NCBI GenBank assembly: GCA_013177825.1
Contig: JABLXX010000002.1
Span: 372,001-436,000, forward strand
From: Syntrophaceae bacterium
GTDB taxonomy: Bacteria; Desulfobacterota; Syntrophia; Syntrophales; PHBD01
Reading direction: 5' to 3'
Length of the DNA: 64,000 bases
This document shows positions 8,856 to 17,987 of the stretch, piece by piece. Each line of letters starts with the position of its first letter. The first letter of the stretch is position 1. The notes under the pieces are model-generated. The model did not search any database and was not told where the DNA came from. It saw nothing but the letters and a program-made list of their open reading frames with translations. The position numbers and the translations under genes are program-made.

Positions 8856-9539
8856 ATGGGCAGAGCGGAAACCATCTGGGACGGGATCTGGCTCGTGGGG
8901 GGCCCGGACGTCTCCCGGTCCGACGACGCCGCAGTCTTCGTCATCGATTTCCACGGCGAGTTGGTCATGATCGACTCCGGGGCCGGCGGCAGTTCCAAAG
9001 TCCTCCAGCGGAACATCGAGCAGGCAGGACTGGATCCCAAAGCCATTTCCACCCTTATCCTGACCCACTGCCACATCGACCACATCGGGTCGGCGCCCTT
9101 CTTCCGCGACCAATTCAACTGCAAGATCCTCATCCACGAACTGGACACGGAGGCGCTCGAGGCGGGGGACCCTGTCCGGACGGCGGCCAACTGGTACGAG
9201 ACAGACTTTCCGCCCACCCGGGTCGACCGGCGGCTCAAGGGGGAGGAAGAGGTCCTGACCTTCGGCGGCGAGGAGTTGCACTGCCTTCACACGCCGGGTC
9301 ACACGCCCGGTTCCATCGTGGTATGGCTCGACCGGAACGGGAAGCGGGTCCTCTTCGGGCAGGACATCCATGGCCCCTTCATGTCGGCCTTCCGCTCCAA
9401 CATCAACGACTGGCGGGCCTCCATGAAGAAGATCCTGGCCCTGGAGCCGGACATCCTCTGCGAGGGGCACTTCGGGATCTTCGAGCCGAAGGAGCAGGTC
9501 GCCGCCTATATCCACCGCTACCTGCGCATGAACGGCTGA
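8856..9539 (+). CDS. MBL-fold metallo-hydrolase
   Basis: A 227-aa metallo-beta-lactamase-superfamily hydrolase with a complete metal site. THCHIDH supplies HxHxDH, followed by HTPGHTPGS, an FGQDIHGP aspartate and a terminal EGHFGIFEP histidine region. It has no signal peptide, so it is likely cytoplasmic. The short glyoxalase-II-like layout does not define a substrate; thioester hydrolysis or flavin-free detoxification are possible. It is preceded by an AAGGAGGAGG ribosome-binding site and followed 13 nt later by a membrane protein. Confidence 0.8.
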   Translation: MGRAETIWDGIWLVGGPDVSRSDDAAVFVIDFHGELVMIDSGAGGSSKVLQRNIEQAGLDPKAISTLILTHCHIDHIGSAPFFRDQFNCKILIHELDTEALEAGDPVRTAANWYETDFPPTRVDRRLKGEEEVLTFGGEELHCLHTPGHTPGSIVVWLDRNGKRVLFGQDIHGPFMSAFRSNINDWRASMKKILALEPDILCEGHFGIFEPKEQVAAYIHRYLRMNG

Positions 9540-9552
9540 TGCGGAGGCTCCC

Positions 9553-10017
9553 GTGAAGACACTGAAACAGTTCGAGAAAGCTACGGTTTATGCCCTCATC
9601 GGCATGATGGCCCTGACCGTCTTCCTGGCGACCATCGAGGTGGCCTGGCTCCTGGCCAGGGACATTTTCACTCCGCCCCTTTTCCTCCTGGAGATCGACG
9701 AACTCCTGGAGATCTTCGGCATGTTTCTCCTGGTTCTCATCGGGCTGGAGCTCATCCACACCCTCAAGAGTTACCTCTCCGCCGAACCGGTGCACCTGGA
9801 AGTCGTCCTGATGCTGGCAATCATCGCGGTGGCCCGGAAGGTGATCGTTCTGGACGTGAAGGAAGCCTCCGGCATGACCCTGGTCGGGATCGCCGCCATC
9901 GTCCTCGCCCTGTCCATCGGCTATTATCTTGTGACCTGCGGGGTGAAGAACCGGATTGCCGCCTGCAACGCGGCAAGGGAAGGCGGACCGCCATTTCCTC
10001 CCGAAGATGGTGCATGA
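9553..10017 (+). CDS. PsiE-like inner-membrane protein
   Basis: A 154-aa protein with about four transmembrane helices: residues about 12-36, 43-68, 82-98 and 108-128. The layout and the EIDELLEIFGMFLLVLIGLELI segment, then EVVLMLAIIAVARKVIVLD, match the phosphate-starvation-inducible PsiE family, whose biochemical function is unknown. It is the last gene of the + strand run from pyrK. It converges on the decayed HD-GYP gene with a 12-nt gap and no clear terminator. Confidence 0.65.
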   Translation: MKTLKQFEKATVYALIGMMALTVFLATIEVAWLLARDIFTPPLFLLEIDELLEIFGMFLLVLIGLELIHTLKSYLSAEPVHLEVVLMLAIIAVARKVIVLDVKEASGMTLVGIAAIVLALSIGYYLVTCGVKNRIAACNAAREGGPPFPPEDGA

Positions 10018-10029
10018 CAAGATCCTGCG

Positions 10030-11238
10030 TCACTCCACCGGTTTCCGGACCAGTTCAAGGAAGCGATCAACCAGGTAGGGATTGAAAGAGGTTCCCTTCT
10101 CCTTAGTGAGAATCTCCTCGATCTTTTCCTGGGGCATTGCGTCGCGGTAGGGACGGCTGGTCCGCAGGGCGTCAAAGACGTCGGCGATGGAGATCATCTG
10201 GCTGACGATGTTCGTCTCCCAGTTTTGCCGCAGCTTGGGATATCCGGTGCCGTCGAACTTGATGTGGTGCTCCATGGCGGCCAGGACGGCAAGGTTGGTC
10301 ACCCCTTTGATGTTCATCAGGTACATGGCCCCTTTGATGGTGTGGTTTTCCATGACGGCCCGTTCCTCCGTCGTCAGGCTCCCCGGTTTCATGAGGATTT
10401 CTTCCGGAGTGCTGATCTTGCCGATGTCGTGCAGGGTGGCGGCAACGCCGATGTTTTTCAGGTGAGGGGCCTTGAACCCCACGTATTCCGCAAGGTACAT
10501 GGTCAGGATCCCCACATTCGCCGTATGGGTGAAGGTATACTCGTCGTTGGATTTGAGTTCCGAAAGGAGCTTCAGAGGGTTGACCTCCTTGCGGAGGCCG
10601 TCCATGAAATTGACGACCATGTCGTCCACCCGGTCCATGTCCAGGTTGCTTCCCCTGGCGATGCTGCGGTAGACGTTGCGCACGAGCTGGTCCGGGGTCT
10701 CGATCTCCAGGTCGACGAATTCGTCGAGGTTCAGTTCGGACGACACAATGCCGGTTCCATCGTCCACCTCCTCGCGCTCCTTATCGGTTTCTTTCAGCTT
10801 GATCTTCCCGATGCGGATCTAGGGCATGGAGTGAATGGACACGGCCTCCGGATCCGAGAGGTTGCGCACGAATGCCTCCAGTTGGGCGAAGGGGAGTCCC
10901 CGGAGAAAGGTGATCCGCTCAATGGACCGTTTCCTGAGGATGCGGATGAGCGCGGATTCCGTCGCTCCTGCCAGGAGGAGGGGCCGGTTGTCCACGGTAA
11001 GATGTTCCCCCAGGAGGAGGATCGTGGTGTCCAGCCGGATGCTCATCAGGTGTTTCAGTTGTTCGTGGGCGTCCCGGATATGGGTGAGGACCAGGGGATG
11101 GTCCCCGGGATAGATGCCGGCATTCTGGATGGCCGTTGTCCGTTGCGTGATGGCGTCGCTGATCGATTCCTGGTACGTCGCCACGGGTCCTTCCCTCCAG
11201 AGTGTTGATGACTCGTGTCTCGTGCCGGTTTCCGGCAT
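10030..11238 (-). pseudogene. HD-GYP-type phosphohydrolase gene interrupted by in-frame TAG
   Basis: A single frame of 403 codons is broken only by TAG at 10819-10821 (codon 140). Before it is a region starting MPETGTRHESS with a YPGDHPLVLTHIRDA helix pattern and LLLGEHLTVDNRPLL. After it the frame continues IRIGKIKLKETDK without a shift. The downstream part has the HD-GYP hallmarks VAATLHDIGKIS, NHTIKGAMYL and HHIKFDGTGYP, then IADVFDALRTSRPYR. HD-GYP proteins hydrolyse cyclic di-GMP, and the metal-binding motif looks intact. A GTG at 10767 could start a separate HD-GYP peptide if the upstream half is lost. It sits directly downstream of another broken gene of related architecture. Nonsense mutation, assembly error and amber suppression cannot be separated here. 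Confidence 0.7.
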
Positions 11239-11272
11239 CCGGACCGGAGCCGGTTCTGCGGCCTGTCTCTTC

Positions 11273-12239
11273 CTATGAAGCCGAAGGGAGCAGCTCCCGG
11301 ATGAGGCGTCTCATCCGGGCCATCCTTCGGGGTGAAAAGCTCCAGCGAATCCTTGCGAGATGATGCAGGTGGGGGATCACCGCCGGGTCGCCGGTTGCGG
11401 CGATTTCCCGGATGATCCGCTCGTTATGGACGATGTCTTCTTCCCGGATGACAAGCGTTTTCACGAGCGCCATCACGTCGCCGATCAGGTCCCATGCCCG
11501 ATGCGCGCCGATCAGGCTCACCACATCCATCTTTTCTTCCCAGTTGTCTCTTTGAAGGCCTTCCCGCAGGAGGTCCAGCGCCAAGGGATCCTTGAACTGC
11601 AGGAGCGTCTCCGTCACCTCCCGCTTGATCAGATCCCGGACGCTCCCCACGGTGAAGTCCTCCTCGGGGGCGGCGCCTCCGGCCGCCATCTCCTGCCGGT
11701 GAACGGTCGTCATCTTCTGCATCAGGAGAATCAGGGTGGGGGAGATCCTGTTCTTCCGCCTTCCCGTCCTTGTTCTCCGGCGTGAAGAAGATCTCCCGTT
11801 CGTCCGTGATCTGGAAGTCGTCCGCGTCCAGCGATTTGACCCGGATTCCCGTGATTCCCGCCTGGGAAACGGCGCGGCTCACCGTCATTTTCAGCCAGAC
11901 ATCCGACGGTTTCTGGGAGAGGAACTTGTGGAATTCGACGAGATCTCCCTTTTTCAGTCCCGCCAGCAGGGTGAACGACACCACGCGGAACGAACCGATC
12001 GTCCCGATATATTCCCGGACGGATGAGTTGTTCGGATCGAGCGGAATTTAACCCCATGCCATCATGGGCCCGTCAATGACAAAAGTGGGTTCCATCCTGC
12101 CCTGAAGTGATTTCTGGACGAGGTCGCAGGCCTGGTCCGTGGCCTCCTGGATCCTCACGTGGCCTGGAGGGTACATGCTGAGGCTGATCCGGAGCAGGTT
12201 CAGCGCTGTGATCAGGGCGGTGAGCCGTTGCGAAACCAT
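11273..12239 (-). pseudogene. Degraded gene related to the HD-GYP N-terminal module
   Basis: The fragments read in order as one ancestral protein. The first, from ATG 12239 (MVSQRLTALITALNLLRISL, then SMYPPGHVRIQEATDQA), stops at TAA 12048-12050. The same frame resumes at once with IPLDPNNSSVREYIG and continues to about 11740. A frameshift there moves the coding signal to the frame that contains MQKMTTVHRQEM and ends at TAG 11273-11275. The last part is a helical HEAT-like region. The YPPGHxRVxEA pattern also occurs in the next gene downstream, so the two were probably paired. A further upstream TAG at 12270-12272 suggests the true 5' end is also damaged. At least two disabling changes make this a pseudogene rather than a recoding case. 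Confidence 0.65.
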
Positions 12240-12358
12240 GAGCGCGTTTCGGGTGCGGGGCGCTCCGGCCTAGACCTGTTGCTCGTTTCTGGGGGGCCCG
12301 TGCCGTTCATGATGTCAGTGCATTTACGCGAGAACCATCAGGGTAGTCAAGTCGCCTT

Positions 12359-13843
12359 TTAAATCAAAGGGTTCAGCATCAATGATTCATCCGACCGCCC
12401 GGACCGGTCCTTCTCCCGGTATCCCTCCATCAGTAGGGTACAGACGTTTTGAATCCGCATGCCCGTGTGTTCGCCCAGGTGAAACTCGCAGAAGGGGCAG
12501 ACGCTGACCACCGATTCCGCGCCGGTCTTTTCGATCTCATCCCTCCGCTGCAGGGCCAGGGCCTTCGCCTCCCCGGGAAACGCGGCCCGGACACCGCCCC
12601 CGGAGCCGCAGCACCAGGCGGGCATCTCTACGAGCTCCGCTGCCTGCCGGATCAGCGCCCTCGGCTCTTCCCGGATTCCCTGGCCGTGGAGCAGGTGGCA
12701 GGGATCGTGGTACGTGACCGTGAGGGGCAGCCGGGCCGGGGGCTCTATTCCCTGCCGCACCAGGATCTGCGTGATGTCCAGGACCTCGAAGGGCGTCTCG
12801 TAATCGTTTTTCAGCGTGGTCCCGCAGCCGGCGCACAGGGTGACGACCGCGTCGACGCTGAGCCTTGAGAAGATCCCGATGTTCTTTTCCTTCAGGCCCG
12901 CCACCAGGCCGGTCTGTCCCGTCCGGATCAGCGGCGAGCCGCAGCAGACCTGGTCTTTCGGGATGACCACCCGGATTCCGTTGCGCCGCATGACCTCCAC
13001 GGCGTCGAAGGCGGTCTCGGGCATCACCAGGTCGTACAGGCAGCCCGTGAAGAGGGCGACGGTACAGCGGGCGGCGGTCACCGGCTCGACCACGCCGGAG
13101 ACGCGCTCCAGGAACCGGGGGCCCGGGAGTTCGATGCTCCGGCCGGTCTCCCGGACGAGCCGGGCGAATTCGAGGTGCTTCGGAAACGTATAGCCCCGCT
13201 CGACGGCCAGGGCGCGCAATTTCTCGATCGCCAGGGCGGGGGTCGCGATCTCCTCGGGGCAGGCGATCCGGCAGGCCTGGCAGGAGGTGCAGTGAAAAAG
13301 CCCGGCCTCCACGGCCTCGGGGATGCGGTCCCCGGCGTCCCGAGGATCGAGGGCGAGGCGCATCTTCTGTCGCATGGCCGTCGGTCCGGCGAATTCCGCC
13401 ACGTCCAGCATCGGGCAGACGGAGACGCAGGTGAAGCACTGGAGGCAGTTGCGGAGCGGCTTGATGGATTCGGTCTCCACCCGGGTCGGCGGGTCCGCCT
13501 CGCCGCGGGGTACGAACGGGGCGACGGATTCCAGAAGCGGCTCCAGGTCCGTGATAAGGTCCTTGACCACCGGCAGCCGGAGCGGCTCTACGACCATGCC
13601 GCCGGTCGCCTCCTCCTTGCACGCCATGACGGGCTTGCCGTTCACCCGGATGGCGCAGCTTCCGCACTGTCCCACGTTGCAGGAATGGCGGTAGGAGAGG
13701 GTCGGGTCGATCTCGTCGCGGACGGCCTGGATCGCGTGGAGGACCCGCGCACCCTCGTGAATCTCCACGGTGTAGGATTCGAGCCGCGGGCGGTCGTCCA
13801 ACTCCGGGTCGAACCGGGAGATCGTGAGGCGGATGGATTTCAT
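12359..13843 (-). CDS. TfrB-like iron-sulfur/CCG-domain subunit (SdhB-HdrB fusion)
   Basis: A 494-aa electron-transfer protein. Residues 1-100 are a [2Fe-2S] ferredoxin domain with CNVGQCGSC and a later Cys (MACKEE). Residues about 130-220 hold two [4Fe-4S] motifs, CLQCFTCVSVCP and CTSCQACRIACP. The C-terminal half carries two CCG cysteine-rich domains (DQVCCGSPLI and AWCCGSGGG, with LCAGCGTTLK and SVCPFCEFHL), as in heterodisulfide reductase HdrB and GlpC. SdhB fused to HdrB is the architecture of thiol:fumarate reductase subunit B. It overlaps the end of the flavoprotein gene by 4 nt, so the two are translationally coupled. The physiological donor is unknown: a thiol, a quinone or another carrier is possible. 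Confidence 0.82.
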   Translation of the reverse strand: MKSIRLTISRFDPELDDRPRLESYTVEIHEGARVLHAIQAVRDEIDPTLSYRHSCNVGQCGSCAIRVNGKPVMACKEEATGGMVVEPLRLPVVKDLITDLEPLLESVAPFVPRGEADPPTRVETESIKPLRNCLQCFTCVSVCPMLDVAEFAGPTAMRQKMRLALDPRDAGDRIPEAVEAGLFHCTSCQACRIACPEEIATPALAIEKLRALAVERGYTFPKHLEFARLVRETGRSIELPGPRFLERVSGVVEPVTAARCTVALFTGCLYDLVMPETAFDAVEVMRRNGIRVVIPKDQVCCGSPLIRTGQTGLVAGLKEKNIGIFSRLSVDAVVTLCAGCGTTLKNDYETPFEVLDITQILVRQGIEPPARLPLTVTYHDPCHLLHGQGIREEPRALIRQAAELVEMPAWCCGSGGGVRAAFPGEAKALALQRRDEIEKTGAESVVSVCPFCEFHLGEHTGMRIQNVCTLLMEGYREKDRSGRSDESLMLNPLI

Positions 13844-15477
13844 GACCGGTCCCTCCTCTCGATTCCCTCCCGGGACAGCGAAAGGAAGGTGTGTCCGAAG
13901 GGCGACCGCTCTTCGTTCTGCGGGGGTGCGGCGTCCGTTCGCATGTGCGCTCCCCGGGATTCCCCCCTCAGGAGGGCGGCCCGGCAGACGAGCATGGCCG
14001 TCGTGCAGGCGTTCCGGACGGAGCAGCAGTCGGCCAGGTTCCGGGGCGCCGCGGCGCGGAGCCGCGCGCGGGAAATCCGGTCGATCTCCAGGAGCGCCTT
14101 CTTCAGGCCGGCCTCATTCCGAAAGATCCCGGCGCCTTCCCCCATGATCTCGTGGAGTCTCTTGAGCAAGGCATAAGGATTTGCGTCACCCGTCCGGAAG
14201 GCCTCCAGCCTTCTCCGTTCCCTGTCCACCTGCTTTTCCGGGATGGAGGAGGCCCTGGGCTTTGCCCGTCCCGCCGCCTCACCGGCGATGGTCCCGAAGA
14301 CCTGGGTCTCGGCGAGGGCGTTTCCCCCAAGGCGGTTTGCCCCATGGACGCCGCCCGCCGTCTCGCCGCAGGCGTAGAGCCCCTCGACGGTCGTCCGGCA
14401 GGTCAGGGGATCGATCCTGAGTCCGCCCATGACATGGTGCGCCGCCGGCGCGAACTCCACGGGCCCGCGCCGGATGTCCACGCCGAAGCGGAGGCACTGC
14501 TCCAGCATCACGGGCAGGCGCTCTTCAATCACCGCCGGCGCCAGGCGGGTGAGATCGAGATACACGCCGCCGTTTGCCGTCCCTCTTCCCTCCCGGATTT
14601 CCGTGACAATCGCCCGGGACAGGACATCCCGGGGGGCAAGCTCCATGCGCACGGGGTCGTAGCGCACCATGAAGCGCTCTCCCAACCGGTTAAGCAGGAT
14701 CCCTCCCTCGCCCCGGGCCGCCTCCGTGATCAGCCTTCCCTTTGCGTCGGGGGGATGGACGGCGCCGGTGGGGTGGAACTGCACCATCTCCATGTCGATC
14801 AGCTCCGCCCCGGCCTCGTAGCCCAGGGCGTAGCCCTCACCTGTGCCGCTCGCCGAATTCGTCGAAGAGGCGTAGATTTTCGCGCCCCCGCCCGCCGCCA
14901 GGATCACGCTGTCGGCCCGGAACAGGAGGAGGCCGCCGCTGCGGTCGAGGGCTATGGCTCCCGTCACGGCATCGCCGCTTTTCAGGAGGGCGATGACGGA
15001 CGTCTCGTGAAAAACCCGGACCGGGGTCGAGCGGAGCCATTCCATAAGGGTCGTCATAATTTCGTGGCCTGTGCGGTCGCCGGCATAGCAGGTCCGGGGG
15101 AACTTCTGCCCGCCGAAAAAGCGCTGGGCAACCTCGCCTTCCTCCGTGACGTCGAAGACGGCCCCCCGGCGGAGCAGGTCCCGGAGGCGCTCCGGGGCGT
15201 TTTGAACCAGCGTCCGCGCCAGGATCGGATCGTTCAGGAAGGCGCCGCTCTCGAGGGTCTCCCGGAGGTGGGCCTAAACGGAGTCCTGCGCCCGGAGGAC
15301 CGCATTGTACCCCCCTTCGGCCATGGGGGTGCAGCCGCCCTTGCCGGCGATGGCCTTCGACAGCAGCACGGTATCGCCGTACCGGGACGCCTCGATAGCC
15401 GCCCGGACCCCGGCACCGCCGGAACCGATCATCAGGACGTGGCAGTCTGTCGTCTCCGTCGAGGTCAAAAGGCTCAT
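13840..15477 (-). pseudogene. Fumarate reductase/succinate dehydrogenase-type flavoprotein (TfrA-like) with in-frame TAG
   Basis: FAD flavoprotein of 546 codons. The N-terminus has the dinucleotide motif VLMIGSGGAGVRAAIEASRY and the FAD-linked GKGGCTPMAEGG. Codon 68 is TAG (15274-15276), in the segment AQDSV-TAG-AHLRETLESG. The same frame then runs on without a gap through FPRTCYAGDRTGHEI, the active-site region FHPTGAVHPPDAKGRLITEA (fumarate/succinate binding), HHVMGGLRID and GGVHGANRLGGNALAE. Everything else looks functional and it is coupled to the TfrB-like gene. As written, translation would stop after 67 residues. Internal restart at ATG 15057 would lose the FAD-binding domain. Possible causes are a recent nonsense mutation, an assembly error, or suppression. 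Confidence 0.75.
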
Positions 15478-15809
15478 CCTTCCTGTTTATCCGGTTTGAA
15501 CTGGGGACAGATCTCCGAGGAGCCGGGCCGGAACTCCCGGCAGACCCGCGGGCGGGTTTCGTAGATGGCGCAGCGGGTGAGGCCGTTTTCCCATTCCAGG
15601 AAGGGGCAGCCCCGGAACGTGTGGCCGTTGTCCGCCGAGACGATGTGGTCACCCATCCAAACGCCATGGTGCTGCTCGATGATCCGGAGGATGTCGTCAC
15701 GGCCCTCCCTCTGCCAGTGCTCCTTTTCCTCATCGGCGGCATAGTCGAGCATGTCGGCGAGGCAGCACTTGCCGCAGCGTTTGCATTCAATCTCTTCGGT
15801 GTTGCTCAT
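15474..15809 (-). CDS. YkgJ-family cysteine-cluster protein
   Basis: Small putative metal-binding protein of about 111 aa. The YkgJ/UPF0153 cysteine set is CKRCGKCC near the N-terminus, then RGCPFL, RCAIYETRPRVC and a final CPQF. These proteins probably bind a zinc ion or an iron-sulfur cluster; the function is unknown. ATG 15809 gives MSNTEEIECKRCGKCC; ATG 15821 and TTG 15830 are alternative starts. Its TGA overlaps the ATG of the TfrA-like gene (ATGA), placing it first in that operon. This suggests a maturation or chaperone role for the oxidoreductase, by inference only. Confidence 0.75.
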   Translation of the reverse strand: MSNTEEIECKRCGKCCLADMLDYAADEEKEHWQREGRDDILRIIEQHHGVWMGDHIVSADNGHTFRGCPFLEWENGLTRCAIYETRPRVCREFRPGSSEICPQFKPDKQEG

Positions 15810-15826
15810 GGTTTGTCTCATGCCTC

Positions 15827-15863
15827 GCAAACGGGGGCGGATTTCAAATCGGCCTCCGTTTGC
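15827..15863. repeat. Hairpin upstream of the YkgJ gene
   Basis: Inverted repeat with outer arms GCAAACGG/CCGTTTGC and inner GCGGATTTCAAATCGGC. It lies between the methyltransferase stop and the YkgJ start on the minus strand. It has no T tract, so it may be an attenuator or mRNA-stability element rather than a terminator. Its core resembles the terminator at 2333-2376. Confidence 0.45.
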
Positions 15864-15869
15864 GGCACT

Positions 15870-16868
15870 TCAGGGGGACGGAATCAATTCCGCTCCCTTC
15901 TGGAGCATCAGATACTCGTACTGGTACAGGTCCTCCAGGAAATGCCGGAGGACTTCTTCCTCGTCGCTCCGCGCCGCCGGGGCGCGCAGGATCGCCCGGA
16001 GGCGGTCCGTCCAGGCCACGGACAGGAAGTCCGCCAGGGGACCGCGGCGGACCCGGTAGCCGTGATACCGGGCGATGGCCTCCAGGTGCGAAAATTTAAT
16101 GGTGAACTCGTCGTGGCCTTTCAGGGGGATCCGCTCCGGCCGGCCCGGGGCGGAGACGCGGATCAGCCCGGCCAGTTCCTCCGGCACGCGGGCCTCGCAG
16201 CTGTGCTCGCTCAGGAAAATCGTCGGAACGCCCGCCAGGCAGAGCTTCTCCAGGGCCTCGCAGGCCCCGAGGTTGAAGGGGAACGGAGGGCCTTCCGGCG
16301 CTTCCAAGCCGTAGTGCATAAAGAAGCGAAACACCCGCTCCATCAGGCGGTCGGAGACAGACCCCGTTTCCGGCTGCAGCCATCGAGCCGTGTCTTCAAT
16401 TTCCCGCGGCACGTCCAGGACCACGGGGAAATCCCCCAGGTTCTCGTTCAGGAGGGCCAGGCCGAATCCCGCCAGGATCTCCGGCGGCGTCTCCAGGAAA
16501 TCCTCCTGCCGGAAGTCCGCGGGGAATCCCGCCAGCGCCTCCCTTTGCTTCTCAAGAAGCACCGGCGACAGGTCAATGCAGAGGGACGACCATTCCGGAC
16601 GGTCCGCCAGGAAATCCCGCTTCAGGACGCCGTATCCCCCGCCGACCTCGAGAATCCGCTGCACCCGGCCCAGGTCGAAATGGCGTTCCAGAAAATGGCG
16701 AAGGAGATTCCCGTAGGAATCGGGGCGTACGAGGACCGTGCGGCAGAGGCTCTCGGGATGGGCGAGGCTGTTGCAGACGGTCCACTCCCAGCCGAGGGTC
16801 GTCAGGTCCTGGAGATGGTAGTCCCGCGTGGTGTGGAGATTCCAGGTCGGAAGCGGGTCTCCGGTCAT
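15870..16868 (-). CDS. SAM-dependent methyltransferase, MidA/NDUFAF7-like
   Basis: A 332-aa class I methyltransferase. Motif I is RILEVGGGYGVL (about residues 69-80), followed by an acidic-loop strand SSLCIDLSPVLLEKQREAL. The sequence LLNENLGDFPV recalls the NELfDalPv motif of MidA/NDUFAF7 arginine methyltransferases, as does the SP.L...Q.EAL segment. The C-terminal half lacks obvious domains. The substrate is unknown; a protein-arginine target linked to respiratory or oxidoreductase assembly would be consistent with the family but is speculative. The gene starts 5 nt after the transglutaminase-like gene ends and is probably co-transcribed with it. Confidence 0.62.
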   Translation of the reverse strand: MTGDPLPTWNLHTTRDYHLQDLTTLGWEWTVCNSLAHPESLCRTVLVRPDSYGNLLRHFLERHFDLGRVQRILEVGGGYGVLKRDFLADRPEWSSLCIDLSPVLLEKQREALAGFPADFRQEDFLETPPEILAGFGLALLNENLGDFPVVLDVPREIEDTARWLQPETGSVSDRLMERVFRFFMHYGLEAPEGPPFPFNLGACEALEKLCLAGVPTIFLSEHSCEARVPEELAGLIRVSAPGRPERIPLKGHDEFTIKFSHLEAIARYHGYRVRRGPLADFLSVAWTDRLRAILRAPAARSDEEEVLRHFLEDLYQYEYLMLQKGAELIPSP

Positions 16869-16873
16869 GGCTC

Positions 16874-17572
16874 TTATTTGCCGGCCGCCCGGGACGCCCG
16901 GTCTTCGACGGCCTCCCGCTCGAAGTCTCCCCCGATGGCGGGGCTGCCGTCGGGCTTGAAGAAGGTCGGGTAATAGACCCGGAAGGACTCCTTGATCATC
17001 TCCAGGGGCACGTCGTTAAAGGAACCGTGGTCCTGGACATACTCCATGTGGCGGTTCCCTTTCTGATCGTAGGGGTGCAGGAGGGCGTCGTGGACGCCGT
17101 CGAAGTCGAGGGGCTTCACGCCGAAGCGGTCGCAGAGGTCCATGTTGAACGTCGGGGTGGCCTTGATCCAGCGGCCGCCCAGGTAGAGCTCCGAGTAGCC
17201 GTGGCCGGTGAAGAGGTCCGTCTTCATGAGGTCCTTGAGGCGCTCCGTGGTCAGGTGGTTCCGGACGTCGGCGAGGCCGATGCGGCCGGGAATCCCGTGG
17301 ACCCGGGCGCATGCCGCCAGGAGGACCGCCTTCACGACGCAGTACCCGTACCCCTTCTCCAGGGTCGTGCTCGCCCGCATCCCCTCGACGGAGAGGACGA
17401 TCCGGTAGGGATCGTAACGGATCCCGTCCCGGACCGCATAGAAGAGGCGGACGGCCTTGTCTTTCTCGGTTGCGGCGTCTCCGGCCGCATCCAGCGCGAA
17501 CTTCCGCACCGCCGGATGATCGCTGTTGATGAAAGGGGTCGGGACCAGACAGGCCTGCACGTCATCGCTCAC
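16874..17572 (-). CDS. Transglutaminase-like cysteine protein
   Basis: A 232-aa protein with the transglutaminase/protease-like triad: Cys in KGYGYCVVKA, His in FTGHGYSELYLGGRW and Asp in ATPTFNMDLC. The GTG at 17572 is chosen because a strong AAGGAGGG lies just upstream of it, inside the longer frame that begins at 17596. It has no signal peptide. Bacterial members include peptidases and amidohydrolases acting on peptides or isopeptides; the substrate is not predictable. It is first of a two-gene unit with the methyltransferase. Confidence 0.78.
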   Translation of the reverse strand: MSDDVQACLVPTPFINSDHPAVRKFALDAAGDAATEKDKAVRLFYAVRDGIRYDPYRIVLSVEGMRASTTLEKGYGYCVVKAVLLAACARVHGIPGRIGLADVRNHLTTERLKDLMKTDLFTGHGYSELYLGGRWIKATPTFNMDLCDRFGVKPLDFDGVHDALLHPYDQKGNRHMEYVQDHGSFNDVPLEMIKESFRVYYPTFFKPDGSPAIGGDFEREAVEDRASRAAGK

Positions 17573-17734
17573 GGGAACCCTCCTTGGTGGGATCATTGAA
17601 GTGCGGGGCCACTATAGGAAATGGGGGGCTGGGTGTCAATCGGGGAAAGGGAGAGGAAAAACATAACTCGGTTCGTTGAATATCGGGAATGCCAATATGA
17701 GGACATACCTACATTTTCTTTGCATTGTTCAATT

Positions 17735-17842
17735 GATCAACAGGCATTGCAATGCCCATGAATGATGTTTAGGGTGCATCCCCGATGGTATTCTCCTGCT
17801 TGCACGGCGTTCGGAGAAGCACCCCCCTGTCACTGATAACCG
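17735..17842 (+). repeat. Structured intergenic element, copy A (upstream of gspG)
   Basis: Within a gene-free stretch of about 415 bp (17573-17987). This segment is about two-thirds identical by eye to 20981-21092. Shared blocks are GATCAAC, GGCATTGCA, TGCC, ATTCTCC, TTGCACG, GGAGAA and ATAACCG, in the same order and spacing. It can form two hairpins: the perfect palindrome GGCATTGCAATGCC, and TTCTCC/GGAGAA enclosing TTGCACG. It matches no riboswitch consensus I know. The rest of the gap is AT-rich with a possible weak promoter (TTGCAG at 17890, TATAAA near 17915). Confidence 0.6.
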
Positions 17843-17987
17843 AATTCCAGAAAAGCATTTTCTGATCAACAGACGATTCAGCGCTTCTGTTGCAGCGGAA
17901 TGGTCTTGTCGATTTATAAAGCGCCTGCTCGCTGTTTCTTCAGTAAGGAAATTGAGTCAATCATATAATGCAATATTGGAGGTTTAC

